Shown: in pieces, positions 49,108 through 60,482 of the stretch | How the letters are laid out: each line of letters starts with the position of its first letter | Position numbering within the stretch: position 1 is the first letter of the stretch | Assembly: GCA_949357655.1 (NCBI GenBank) | Contig: CASHTG010000012.1 | Coordinates: 2,542,001-2,606,000, forward strand | From: Parascedosporium putredinis | Taxonomy: Eukaryota; Ascomycota; Sordariomycetes; Microascales; Microascaceae | DNA: 64,000 nucleotides | Direction of reading: 5' to 3' | The notes under the pieces: model-generated | Told to the model about the DNA's origin: nothing | The model's database searches: none | The model's input: the letters and a program-made list of their open reading frames with translations, nothing else | Position numbers and translations under genes: made by a program

Positions 49108-50111
49108 TTAGTCCCGAATCAGCCCGGGCCAGTATTTCGCCAGGATTCTCTCCCGGTGCCTCACGAGGGCGTCAAACTCCCGGACCGAGTTGGGCAGCCT
49201 CGGGTCGCCCCAGGCGAGGCTCTCGTCGAGGAGCATGTTTGTGTACGCGAACACGGCAGCGTCGAAGAGGGTGGGGGCGTCCTCCCGAAGAACCAGGGAG
49301 TCGCGGAGGCGTGCAAGGCATCGGCCAGGGCGGCGAGCTTGGCCGGCGGCCGGGTAGATGGCGTGGGGGTGGATGGAGCGGCGACGGGTGGAGGCGAGGA
49401 TCTCTTCCTCGGCGGCGGAGCGGAGGGAGGCGGCGAGGGCGGCGGCGAGGGGCCGGGGAGGTTGGGATCGAGGTAGAGAGAAGTGAGGAGGGGGTCGTTG
49501 CGGGGATCGAGGTAGAGGGCGTGCAGGTAGGCGGGGCGGAGGGCGGAGTCGAGGAGGGAGAGGTAGGTCTCGGCGCGGGCGGGGACGGCGGGGGTTGGGC
49601 GCTGGTGGCGACGTAGGTGGAGAGTTTGGAGGAAGGGATGGCGGTCTGAGAGGGGTGAGGAGGAAAGGGAGGGCGCCGGTGGGGAGGCGTGGTTATTGGA
49701 TGGGTGGAGGAGGAAGTCGATGGCGGCCATCTTGAGATAGGTCTGGCGGGGTTTGGGGTCAGCATTGAGGGCGCGGGGAGAGAAGAAAGAAGGGACGTTG
49801 AGGAGGGAGAGGAAAAGGAAGAAATCTCACCTGCCACTTTAGACACGCGGGATTGTGGCTCGGGGCGCCGGCTCGCGCGGCTTCGTCGCTGGCGAAGACG
49901 AAGAGGACGGGGAGTTGCTCGGCGGCGACGGCGCAGCGCGCGGGGAGCTCGTTCTCGGGGTGGTGTGGAGGGGAAGCGCTTAAAGAGGCGGCGGATGGGT
50001 TCGGGGACGGCGAACGGGTTTGCGTAGCGCGGGGGACGGCGGAGGCGGAGGTCGCGGGCGCGACGGGGGCGGTGCCGGGTTGGGCCTCGGGGGCGGCTCG
50101 GTCGTTTCCAT
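49108..50111 (-). CDS. SAM35/metaxin-like outer-membrane sorting protein, multiple frameshifts
   Basis: Exons 49831-50111 and 49108-49742 (GTGAGA...GCCAG). The protein must be read across all three frames. The N-terminus has NPFAVPEPIRRLFKRFPL, matching the Sam35/Tom38 start (VP-PVKR-FD-FPL). Then come ENELPAR and NPACLKWQ, the intron, TYLKMAAIDFLLHPSNNHAS, and a GST-like half with AETYLSLLDSALR. The C-terminus is FDAAVFAYTNMLLDE followed by WGDPRLPNSVREFDALV. Sam35 and metaxins form the cytosolic face of the mitochondrial SAM complex that inserts beta-barrel proteins. At least six frame changes lie at C- or G-runs, for example G-run 50089-50093; the exact positions in the Pro-rich middle cannot be fixed. 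The total near 335 residues fits the family. Metaxin/Sam37 is the main alternative. Confidence 0.68.
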
Positions 50112-51674
50112 GGCGGGAAGGGGAGGTGTGGTGCTTGCGTAAGGCGCGAAAGGAGAAAAGGATAAAGAAAGGAAAAATAAAAGAGGTATACCGAGGTAGA
50201 GACAGTTCTTTTTCACATTGGTCGCCTTGGCAAAGGAAGAAGAAAAGGGGTGGGGGTATATGTGACGGCAAGGCGCGCAGCTAGGAGCTCGAGTCTGGGG
50301 AAGCGGGTTGAAAATCAAAGGTGCAGTGCCAAGCTAGAGCTTTTTTTGGGAGGCGCGAAGATGGAAGCATGACTAAGCGGGACCCTTGAATGGCAGAGCT
50401 GGCGTCCGTGCTTTGTGTCTTTGTAGTTGTAGTGGGGCGAGCGACCCTCGACGCTGGTTTGGACTGTTAATTGCCCACTTCGGATTTGATGAATTGAGGC
50501 GGTTGTAAGTGGAAGCTTTCTTTTCACTACATAGACATAATAATTTTGTCTAATATTGTCGAGGAATACTCCATCGTTGGACTGGAAGGACGAATGGAAT
50601 ATAGCTTCTCTCGCTCATGGCCAAATCCTGCGTCGTCCGCGTGCCCTCTGCCCTCTTCCCCCACTGGATGGTCTCCTCCGTTGGCACATGGGAAGCAGCC
50701 AACGCCCAGCCAATCCTTGCTTCCCACATGCATTCGTGCTTCTTGCAGCCCCAGACGGAATGGTTTCCTGCGATGCTGACGGGCAAGAACTCATGGGGCA
50801 ATGTCTCCCGTCGAGTCGCACTCCCCAATCGGCCAGCCTCAGCCCAGCCACGCACCCTTCCCAGTATTCCCCTCTCTTCTCTCTCTCACGTCTTCCGTCC
50901 CTACAAGAAGTCGCCTCCTCCCCTGCCGCGATAGGATACGGTAGCCGTTGGCCCTTTTGTGGATGCACCGCGCATGTGTGGGTGGCATGGCCTAGCCCGG
51001 CCCTCCACTTGTCCCAGCTGGAACTGTGCAGGTTTGTCTGACCAGCTGAACGACATTTGCCAACATTGGATCCTTCGGTGGATGGTTCGAATTGGGATTT
51101 GAACTGCGAGCCCGCTTCCCCATTCGGGGGTTTGTCTGTGGTATCCGGCCCGACGTGAGCAAAGGGAGCCTTGTCCTCAATCCCACAGCTGATAATAAAC
51201 ATCTCTCACCGTCTCGTTCCCCCTTGTTCACTCCGCCCTCACTCACCTCTCTTTCTCGCTCTTGCTGTCCCACCGACCCCGAGAATGAGATTTGACAGGT
51301 GAATTGTACCCAACCTGAATGGTTCAGAGAATTGCCGTCGACTGCGACCAAACCCTGAAATATTCATTTTCTCTCTCTGCGCAGCCTGGCCTCCGTCGGC
51401 CTGAAGCGAGAAATTCCGCACGCTCCGGCATGTATCGCTCGTCTTATTGAAGACGAAGCGGCAATTACGCATCTTGGCCAACTATACTTAGTCGTCCGAC
51501 CCTACGTAAACCCGTTGTGTTTGGAGTCCTATGCTGGTAGGAGCTTCACTCGGGGGCACTTTTGGGTTTATACCTTTTTCATTACCATAACGTCCTCTGT
51601 GTGGTCCCGATCAGCCCATCTCCATCGAACATGAACCCCCGGCGCGAGAGAGCCCCCGAGGCCAATCTGCAACC
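50112..51674. other. Divergent spacer between SAM35-like and surface-protein genes
   Basis: About 1.6 kb with no supported gene. Several open frames overlap at 50540-51200 on both strands, but the translations lack domains. A CT-rich stretch at 51200-51270 probably belongs to the promoter of the surface-protein gene. Confidence 0.55.
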
Positions 51675-52982
51675 ATGAGCCGCTACCCAGTACGAACCCT
51701 CATCCTGCTCATACCCTTTGTCTCCTGGGCCTCAGCGCAAGGGTACGGTCAAGTTGATTTCCCCGGGCCAACTCTCATGCCCAGGTATTACCTCGGCGAT
51801 CCGCGGCCCACTCTACAAGGGAGACAGAATAAATGCGAGACTGGCCAACATCAATGTGTGTTCACCACTTCCCTTTTCCCCCTCCCTCCGAATCTAAACA
51901 CCCCCAGAACCCGCTAACCTAACCACGATACAGGCGTCGACGTCGGCTTCGCAGACACCTGCTGCGCCAACGACCGCTACTGCTACGTCGACCACGCCGC
52001 CGTCACCGCCCGCTGCTGCCCCTCGAGCAAAACTGCGACAAAACCTGCGGGCCCTCCCAGTACTACTGCCCGCAAACCACCTCCACCGTGACCGCCGGGT
52101 CCACCGTCACCTCGCTCGTGCCCGCCTGCTGCTCCCGCGCCTGCACCTCGCTCGGCTTCTACCGCTGCGAAGCCTCCGCCGGCGGCCAGTGCTGCCCCAA
52201 CGACCACGCCTGCGCCGGCTCCGTCTGCGTATCCACCCAAACCACCTCGGCCGCGCCCCGCGCCACCCCTCTCCCCGAGGGCTGCACCACCAGCCAGAAC
52301 CGCTGCGACGACGGCCTCGGCTGCTGCGACGTCTGGCAAGTCTGCACCAGCCTCTCCGGCTCCCCGTCTGCGCCCCGGGCCCTTCCATCACCGTCATCGG
52401 TAACGACGACGACGACAACAACGGCGCCGACGCCTCCCTCTCCGACGGCGCAAAGGCCGGCATCGGCGCCGGCGTGGCCGTGGGCGTCTCGGCCGTCACC
52501 GCGAGCCTCACGTGGTTGTGGCTGTCGCGCCGACGTCGTGCCGCGCCGCTGCCGCCGCCCAGTCTAGCGGCGAGGAAGAGTTCGTGGAGGAGGTGTACGG
52601 CTCCCCGACCCTCGTCCGACCGGCCTTACGAGGGACTACTTTGGCCCCGATGCCGTGGCCGGGCCCTTGACTGACCACGGGGGCTGGCCCCCGGCCTGCG
52701 AGACCGAGGCGTGCCGGCCCAACCCCAGGCGCCTGACGATATCGCCGTACCCGTGGAGATCGATTCCAAAGCCGTCGGGCCCGCCATCTCGCCCCACGAC
52801 GACCCCGCCGCTCCGACTCCGTTAACACCCCCGCCTTTTGTCTCCCTCACGCCGGAGACGCCCGAACACCGCGCGGAACTGTATGGCTCCGAGGTCCCGG
52901 CTCAGGCCTCCCGAGCGATGAGACGCCGCCCATTGTTTCACCGCAATCCGAGGTGTCTTCGCCTCTGAAAACCCCGCCGTAG
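51675..52982 (+). CDS. Cysteine-rich single-pass surface protein, multiple frameshifts
   Basis: I do not recognise a named family. Exon 1 (51675-51855) gives a signal peptide (first about 21 residues, hydrophobic core LILLIPF) and a mature start GYGQVDFPGPTL. Exon 2 (51934-52982) encodes a cysteine-dense ectodomain with repeated CC pairs (DTCCANDRYC, ARCCPS, GGQCCPNDHAC, GLGCCDVWQVC). A stretch rich in Asp/Asn follows, then one transmembrane helix (AGIGAGVAVGVSAVTA) and an RRRR stop-transfer. The cytosolic tail is acidic and Pro-rich and ends near 52980. Frames change at short runs, such as the A-run at 52029-52032 and the C-run at 52893-52895. The plan (secreted Cys-rich head, one helix, short tail) resembles fungal wall sensors or adhesins, but it lacks a recognisable WSC pattern. 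Confidence 0.7.
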
Positions 52983-53639
52983 AACACTGCGAACACTCTG
53001 GCGCCTGTTTATTCTTCTCCCTCATCTTCACCAATTCTTTTTTTCCCTTCAATGATTTTATGATGACATGATGCACGAAAACTCACCTGGACGATGGAAA
53101 TGTCTCTGCCCCTTTTTGCGTTTGTTTTGGTTTTCCTTGTTTGCCTTTTCTCGTTCCCTTTGTGTAATCAGATCAAGTCAATTTCCTGTCAAGCCTGTCT
53201 ATAGTCTAACGCCTTTGTACATATGAATTTTGGTTCCATCGGAAATCTCATCGCAAAAGAACAAACCCTCGAAACATGACCAATAAACCCCGGCAAATAG
53301 AAACAGAGGGGATAAGAAAAGAAGATAAAGAAAAGAACAAGAAGAAACTTGGAACGCCTTGAATATGAGAATGAGACAGAGAGCACAGCGTTATTAGTGA
53401 TACAAATACGGGCGTGGTCGCATATCGAAGGTTGATGCAGTATACCACCCACGCAGAACCCCATGAAGCGATTTCTTTGGTATAAAAATCGCAACGAGAA
53501 TCAAACTCCACAGAACTGCCTCTGTTAGTCTGATTACTCCGATATCGTTGTTGTTTGCTTGTAAACTCTCCAAAGGAACCCAAAGGTAGGGGCAACGTGT
53601 GGAGTTGGCCGCGAAGAGCCAAAGGGAGTCGGGGTAGAT
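52983..53639. other. Intergenic, convergent 3' flanks
   Basis: The surface-protein and cdc14 genes converge here. The sequence is T-rich then A-rich, as expected for two opposing 3' UTRs. No gene seen. Confidence 0.6.
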
Positions 53640-54586
53640 TTAGCTGACGACGCCCCCAAACGGCGTGCACACCCTAAGGTCCTTGACGAGGTCTTCGACG
53701 CTGCTGAGGTGCTGGCCGAGCATATGCTGCTTCTCCTCGGTCGTCAGGGTGTTGTCTAGGTCGGAGGTCTGCTTGCTAGCGCCCCGCCAAAGGCCCCGCA
53801 AGCTTGCTAGGGCTTCGCTGTAACATGGCAGGGACGGAGCCCCGAGCGTCGGCCTTGGGAATGGAAGGTACCTCGGGCATGAGGTAGAAGTAGAGGAATT
53901 CGACAAGCTTCAGCTTGACCTCGCGCGGGGTGGAGCGGGATTTGAAGAGGGAAGTAATCGTGAGAAGTCCGTCGAGGGCCTCAAACGTACGCGTGTTTCG
54001 GGGCGTGTCGATGAGAGAGGCGACGAGGACGAGAAGGGTGGCGGATTGGATGGCCGGGCAGTTGATCGGTTCCAAGAGATCAAGTAGTAGCTGGGGAGAG
54101 AGAGCAAAAGTTAGTGGCTTCGCTCAACAGACTTGGCGAGGGTCGGGGTGGAGAATTGCGGGTGTCTTACGTTCATATTCTGCTCCCTCGAGAAGAGCGC
54201 CTTGCTAGGGGGTGGAGAAGCAGAGTTCCCTGAAGAAGGTCTAACGTGCTGAGAATCAACAGGTCGTTCTGGCCATTGTCGTAACCGCGTCCCATGAGTC
54301 TATCCAGGGTGCTGATGAGGCGCATGGTGACGTTCCACTCAAAGCCCTCTTGGAGCTTGAAGAACTCGCGGAAGGCGGGATCGGCAGAGAGCTCTGAGAG
54401 ATTCTTCTTGCGTGGGGTGGAAGGTGACGAGGCCTCGTTGCCATCCAAGCCGTTTTCGTGCTCGTCATCGGGGCGCGAGAGACAGATCTGGGCCAGCAGG
54501 CCCTCGACTTGGCGTAGGCCCTTGCGAATCTTGGGGCCGTCGTAGGAAGAGAGGTTATCGAATGCGAGAGAAAGTAGGGCTTCCAT
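53640..54586 (-). CDS. cdc14: Septation initiation network protein Cdc14 (S. pombe type), three run-length frameshifts
   Basis: Armadillo-like SIN component that partners the Sid1 kinase in septation control. It is not the CDC14 phosphatase of budding yeast. Exons are 54171-54586 and 53640-54090 (GTAAGA...CCCAG). Diagnostic segments are MEALLSLAFDNLSSYDGPKI at the start, DPAFREFFKLQEGFEWNV, NGQNDLLILSTLDLLQG, and then INCPAIQSATLLVLVASLID and REVKLKLVEFLYFYLMPE in exon 2. The tail EEKQHMLGQHLSSVEDLVKD is in another frame. Breaks occur at G-run 54208-54212 and C-runs 53782-53785 and 53794-53797 (plus strand), each one base short. Restoring them gives 289 residues and a phase-0 intron. Confidence 0.9.
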
Positions 54587-57500
54587 TGTGAAAATGAATC
54601 TATGAATTATGTATGTGCTGCTTGTAGTGTTTCTGCTCTGGCTTCCTTGGTTGATGTGGTGGCAGATCGTAGGTGAGCCGCGAGCCGGAGAGTTGAGTTG
54701 GTGCCTTCTTACTTGAAGGGAGGAGAGTGTCCTAGGATGTGACACGAGTTGTCGAAACGAGGAGGAGAAGATGTGAATCTTCTAAAAGAAGAGTTGTCTT
54801 TAAAGGTGCCAGTATTGATAATGCATCCTGGGGCTTAGGGATTCGAAATAAACACGGAGCTTGGATAAACGAGTGAGTGTAGTAAGGATGACCTGGGGGA
54901 TTAAGATAGAAGCATAGCTAAAAGGGAAGGGAAAAAACAAAGTGCAGGGTATCAAAAGATGGAGAGGAGAAGAAAGAAAGACAAACAGCAATTGCACCTA
55001 GAGGGAGGGGAAAGGGAAAAAGTTGCGAAGCAATCGTGAGTATCTCGACGTCTTTTGTCTCGTTCTTGATGTTGCTAGTCTCCAAATCACACTAAATTGG
55101 CTCCTTCCTGCGTTTGCTCCAAAGGAGTGGAATTGTGTTTACTAGGTGCTGCGACACTGGCGGGGCAACCGAGTTACCCTACGAGCGGGAATGTTGTGGG
55201 TGTGGGGGCAGGACCATCCAGCGCATTAAGTGGGTGCATTAGGCCTTGCTACTATTACTCAGCACGTTGGAGGGCCAGAGAGGGAGACTCTGTCGCCTGG
55301 GGGCCCGCCTGGACCACCAATCCAGTTGCCCCGGCCATCCATGCTAAACCGTGCGATGTGCGATGGGCGTTCTTGGTTGTCTTGGTTTCACTCACTCATC
55401 ACGGTGTAATACTTCTTTCCCATCATCCAAATTGACGACGAATGCTTCGAGGGTTGAGACCGCTCGGGGTGCCATTCAGCTGGGACCGCCCACGTGATAT
55501 GGGCATCCTTCAAGTTCAGCTCTGCTCTCTCGTGCCCGTCGCTCACTCGGCATCAATTGATGATAGAACTCGTCTTGATTGGGGCTACTAAAGCGGGCGG
55601 GAATTCGGACGCCAGCCTGAGCTAATACCCCAGAAATGACAGGAGACGTTCTCAAAAAATCATTGCGTGGGACGGCCCAGACTGAAAACCCGCAAGCTAC
55701 CTACTCGTGATGTGAGACCATGGTTGGCGATCGGCGGAGGCATCAAGCCCTCTTTCCGACGCAACGGACTCCGAGAAAATTAGGCGAGCGTTCTCGCATC
55801 AGATCGACGCTGTGCAGCCATTTTCCATGACTGTGTTGGGCTCTTCTTGCCCACGCTTCTTGCCCACTCTTTTTGCCCACTCTTCTTGCCCTTGGTGTTT
55901 GTCTTGCTCGATGATTTGCAACGCTGCAACATGGTCGCCCGTCTCGACGTTTATGAATCGTTGATTGTCTGAGCACCCCGACCTGCTGCCGTTACCTGGA
56001 CGCACACCTCGGTTCAGGAGCCTTGGATCTTCAGTCCGCGCTGCAAAAGTGCCCGATGAATGCGAAAGGAAGCTGCAGTACCATCATCGCCTAGTTCAGA
56101 ACCAGGTTTTCTTGCTTCTTCCCATACCCTCCCCTCATACTTTTGCGTCGGTTTCTTTTCTCCTTTCTCGCCTGCCCCGGCTTCTTTGAACAGCGGCGAC
56201 GCGTAAGAAGGAGGAGGCTGGGCTGCAATCAACGTCTTTACGGATCATTTGGCGGCGATCCCTAAACGGCTGCCTGGACACTCGGCAAACGACCGCCGGT
56301 AGGACATTGATGTGAAGCGACAAGCTCTCGTCCTATGCGGTCTTGCACCCTAAACAATATCATACGTCGTAGCAATCCAACGGAAGCAGAGGGAGGCACT
56401 CGTAGGCACTTACCTTCACCCGCTGGACTGGACGATCAATCACCGATTCGTCCAAGGGCTCGGGCTTCTTTGGGAGGTCGGAGCGAAGGAAGGCTGGCCA
56501 AGGTTGCGACTTCTAAAGGGTCTCTTGTCCAGATTGAGCTTCGCTAGGAGTGATGCCGGGAGACGTCTTTTTATCCTAACCTACTCGGCATTCCCTCAAC
56601 AATTTTGCCCAACTTTTGATTACAATGGCTCCTTCACCCTCTTCCGCCGGAAAGCCTCGGAAACATATTGATCCATCCCACGTCCAATGCACGCAAGTCG
56701 CGCTTTGATCACTATTTTCTTTTCCTCTTTCGTGTGTTCTAGTCCGAGAAGGGAGGAGAACAATCACCAACATGTGAAACCAGGGTGACTAGGGGTCATG
56801 ACATGGGACGCCAACCCATTGACGCAATGCGCATCCGTTGCATCGAGGCTGTTATTTGAGAGGGCAGGCGCCTTAGGAACGCTTTGCCCTGTCGTCGCTC
56901 GACTTCAATGTGAGCACAACCCTGTCTTCTTGCCCGACCCCATCATTCCCCGCCAAGCGTTGATAAGCGTGTTGCTTGTCACTCGATGACGAGGGTGTTG
57001 TTCTCATTCTCATGCCCGTTTCCACCCACCATGCCCCTGAGAGAGAGAGAGTGCTCGAACTCTCAAGTGGGGTTGAGCGTCCATCAATTGCTCTAGGCTT
57101 GAAAACAAAACCGTATCGCACTGAGCTTGCCCTGTTTAGTGTTTAGTCCTGGGCCAGCCACTGGCGGAGCTGAGGGTGAGGTAGGAGAATGCATAAAAAA
57201 AAGGCCCAGGTACAAGGTTTGCATATTATGTCCATGGGCATATGTATGCATGGCTGTCTTGGAGATGTACGCACGCACGTCCAAGAATGGAGATCTGGTT
57301 GGGATGGATGCCACCCTTGTTCCGGCATGTCAAAACACGTTTATGAACTTTCGGCGCATAGCTATGAGGATCATTAGGGGAAGCACATGAAGAAGGGGGT
57401 CGGGGTGGGATAGAATAAGAAGATGCAGGATTCCCTACATTCCCTGCCTTGCCGAGTCCTCCTTCCCTTTTCCCATCAAAGTTCTCCATCCCCGTCATCC

Positions 57501-58136
57501 CCGTCGTCACCAAAAACAGAAAGAAGGTTGAGCAACCCCCGTTCACTAATTCTTGGAAGGTGCACTCTCCATTGCCCCATCCGATCGACCACTTGACCAT
57601 TGCCCGCAGGGAATGCACACCAACCCAGCCCACTAGGCATTCTCACACCCACACATGCTTAATCCATTTGCAATCTTCCCCCACCACCAAAACCTACGAC
57701 ATATCTGATTTGTACCTCGGGTTGCTGCCTTGCTCCTAGCTTGGACGGCCACATATTATTATCCTTGAATTTGGAAGTGGTAGCTCCGCCCGCTCCACCC
57801 CCAAGGACGGCACCCCCGAGGTGACAGTGCAAGCTCTCGCCGAAATACGGCACCAATCAGCCTTGTCTGTGTTCGTAGGACTTGCTCGCCCTCCTCTCCT
57901 CTTCCTTGTCCCGCAGCCTAGCTGTGTACGTGTACGAGTGCGTGTGCGCGTGCGTGAGAGAGAGGAAAGATACAGAGGGACAGAGACAGTGTGCACCTGT
58001 GGGTGCCTCGCTTGTGCCAGTGGCCCACCAAGCCAGCGAACTAAAATTCGCCCCAGCCAAAGGAAGGATTGAAACCAGCCCGCGCCGCCCTACGCCACCC
58101 TAGAGAGTGAAACGAAACCGTTCAAGCTATAAAACC
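54587..58136. other. Intergenic, about 3.5 kb
   Basis: No supported gene. A 13-base tandem repeat lies at 55844-55895. A GT/CG-rich patch with alternating purine-pyrimidine steps is at 57925-57955. The last 60 bases form the GGPP synthase leader. Confidence 0.55.
55844..55895. repeat. 13-bp tandem repeat, about four copies
   Basis: Copies of TTCTTGCCCACTC start at 55844, 55857, 55870 and 55883, a constant 13-base step with few mismatches. Because 13 is not a multiple of three, a coding origin is unlikely. Confidence 0.8.
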
Positions 58137-59364
58137 ATGTCTTTCACAAACACAAACACCCTCCCCTCCTTCCTCCACTCTCCGAACCCCATCCCCCGCG
58201 AACCTCGTCTCACCGCCGACACCGCGCCAGTTCCTCCCTCAGCCACGTCGCCTCCGGCTCGAGCCTGCGACCTTCTACCGCCGTCGAGCCGTTCCCGAAT
58301 CTCGCCGCCGCCGCCGTTTCCCACCGCGACTGGCAGTCATCCTCCGCCCACTCTCAGAGAACGGCCCGCCGGAAACCTTCGATAGCCTCCACCTCCTTCC
58401 TCGTCAACATGCAGCCCATCCCGCCTCCCGACCCCTCCCGCTACGCTCACGAGGACCTCGACTTCACCAAGAAGAAGACATGGTCGCAGGAAAAGGAAAA
58501 GGCCATCTGTGGCCCCTTTGACTACCTCTTTGCCCATCCAGGCAAGGATTTCCGCTCTCAGCTTATAAACGCTCTCGATGCTTGGCTCGAGGTCCCCCCG
58601 CGAGCCTCGAGATTATCACAAAGGCCGTAGGCATGCTCCACACCGCATCCCTCCTCATTGATGACGTGGAGGACTCCTCCTCCCTGAGGCGGGGTCTGCC
58701 CGTAGCCCACAACATTTTCGGCGTCGCCCAGACTATCAATTCCGCAAATTATATATACTTTTGTTCCCTGCAGGAGCTCCAGAAGCTCAAGAACCCAAAG
58801 GCCATCACCACCTACGCAGAGGAGCTTCTCCACCTCCACCGTGGCCAAGGGATGGACCTCTTCTGGCGCGACACCCTCACTTGCCCTACCGAGGAGGATT
58901 ACCTAGAGATGGTCGGCAATAAAACGGGCGGCCTCTTCCGTCTGGGTATCAAGCTGATGCAGGCCGAGTCTCGCTCTCTTGTCGACTGCGTGCCGCTCGT
59001 CAACCTTATTGGCCTCATTTTCCAGATCCGCGACGACTACATGAACCTCTCATCCCCCGAGTATGTCCAGAACAAAGGACTGTGTGAAGACTTGACCGAG
59101 GGCAAATTTTCTTTCCCTATCATCCATAGTATACGGTCTGACCCCTCGAACCTGCAACTCATCAACATCCTCGGCCAGAAGACTTCCGACCCAGATGTGA
59201 AGCGCTATGCCGTCGCCTATATGGAGGGCACTGGCAGCTTCGAGTACACGCGACAAGTTGTCAACGTCCTCATCGACCGTGCTAGAAACCTCACCCATAG
59301 CATCGACGAGGGCCGAGGCAAGACGGAAGGTATCCTTAGGATCCTAGACAAAATGGTTATATGA
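58137..59364 (+). CDS. Geranylgeranyl diphosphate synthase (type III), one or two frameshifts
   Basis: Trans-isoprenyl diphosphate synthase making GGPP for protein prenylation and carotenoid or terpenoid pathways; orthologous in type to yeast BTS1 and N. crassa al-3. The first Asp-rich motif DDVED is at 58660-58674, the second FQIRDDYMN at about 59020-59046. The substrate-chain segment EIITKAVGMLHTASLLIDD is intact. The frame breaks at C-run 58594-58599, one base short. The upstream start MSFTNTNTLPSFLHSP at 58137 lies one frame off from the body that reads from MQPIPPPDPSRYAHEDLDF (58409). One more missing base between them gives 409 residues, close to al-3. If translation starts at 58409 the product is 318 residues. 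No intron seen. Confidence 0.92.
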
Positions 59365-60482
59365 AATCCGATCAGATGTCCGGATGGTCCATCTGAAGAA
59401 GAGAAAAAGAAAAAGAAATCAACGAAACCAGAGGGAATAAACCAATGTCAACCCCGAATTGCCAAGACGTCAGGGCCCAAAGTTTTGAAATGGAAGCACC
59501 TACATTTTTGGAATATTGAGGTTATCCTCAATGGCGGGGTACCGTGCAGCTCTGACCTCAACGCGGGGCACTGGGCAATCAAGTGATCAATTTGATCAAT
59601 ACTTATTGTCCTTACCAACACCACCAGCAGCACGGCCAAATCGTTCTTGGCTCTAGTTTCCCCAATGTCATGAGTTAGGCATTATTTAATGTCTAATCTT
59701 GACCTCGATGACAGTGGGGATTTGCTAGTCTCGGTGAACGACGAGGCTTTGGCACTACCGACAGGCTGGGAGGTCACCTCTCTTTGTCACTTAACCTCCC
59801 CAAACTTTCTCGTTTCTGTTTTATCTTATTTCTCACCTAGATGAAAACGGTGTAGGGTTCTCTTGACGCCTGAAATTGCCGCGGGAATCTTGAGATTATC
59901 ATTGCATGTATATTATGGACGGTTCCGGTTCCGGTTACGACATGAGGCGCCTTTTTATGTGGAGGGGGTTTCTCTGAGGAAGGTTATGAGTTGCATTCTG
60001 TTTCTACTTGGTTCAATTTGGAAGATACCTAATGCTTTCTAACTCTTCTAGTCCTTACTAGGAGGGATTTTCGCGATCTTGGCTCCTCTTCGTCAGCTCT
60101 GCTTGATTATCTTTGTCCTGTGACACTCATGCCACCTGGCTGGCCTGACCAAGGCAGCGCTTGACAGTGGAGATGATGACATCTCTTCTTATTCTCAAGA
60201 CAATTAGACACAAGGTAGGTAGATACACGAATCGTGGGGAGGGTATGCACATGCCTTGGCGAGAAGGTCTTGAGACTACTTGATGGCACAAACAAAAAAG
60301 GTTTACCTGTTTCATGGGGGCGGGCCTTGGGGGATCGGTGTGGTAGGTAAGATGGAATATAAGACCTGATGACTGGTTCCGAAAGCATAATCATTATTCA
60401 TTATTGATAATATAAGTGCAAGGAGATGTAAAAGGGTGCAAGGTTGCGTTGCCGCAGTTCATGAGAGATGCCAACCCCTCGC
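59365..60482. other. Intergenic, convergent 3' flanks
   Basis: No supported gene between the converging GGPP synthase and PEX24-type genes. Short inverted words of TTGATCAA type occur near 59580-59600. Confidence 0.6.
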
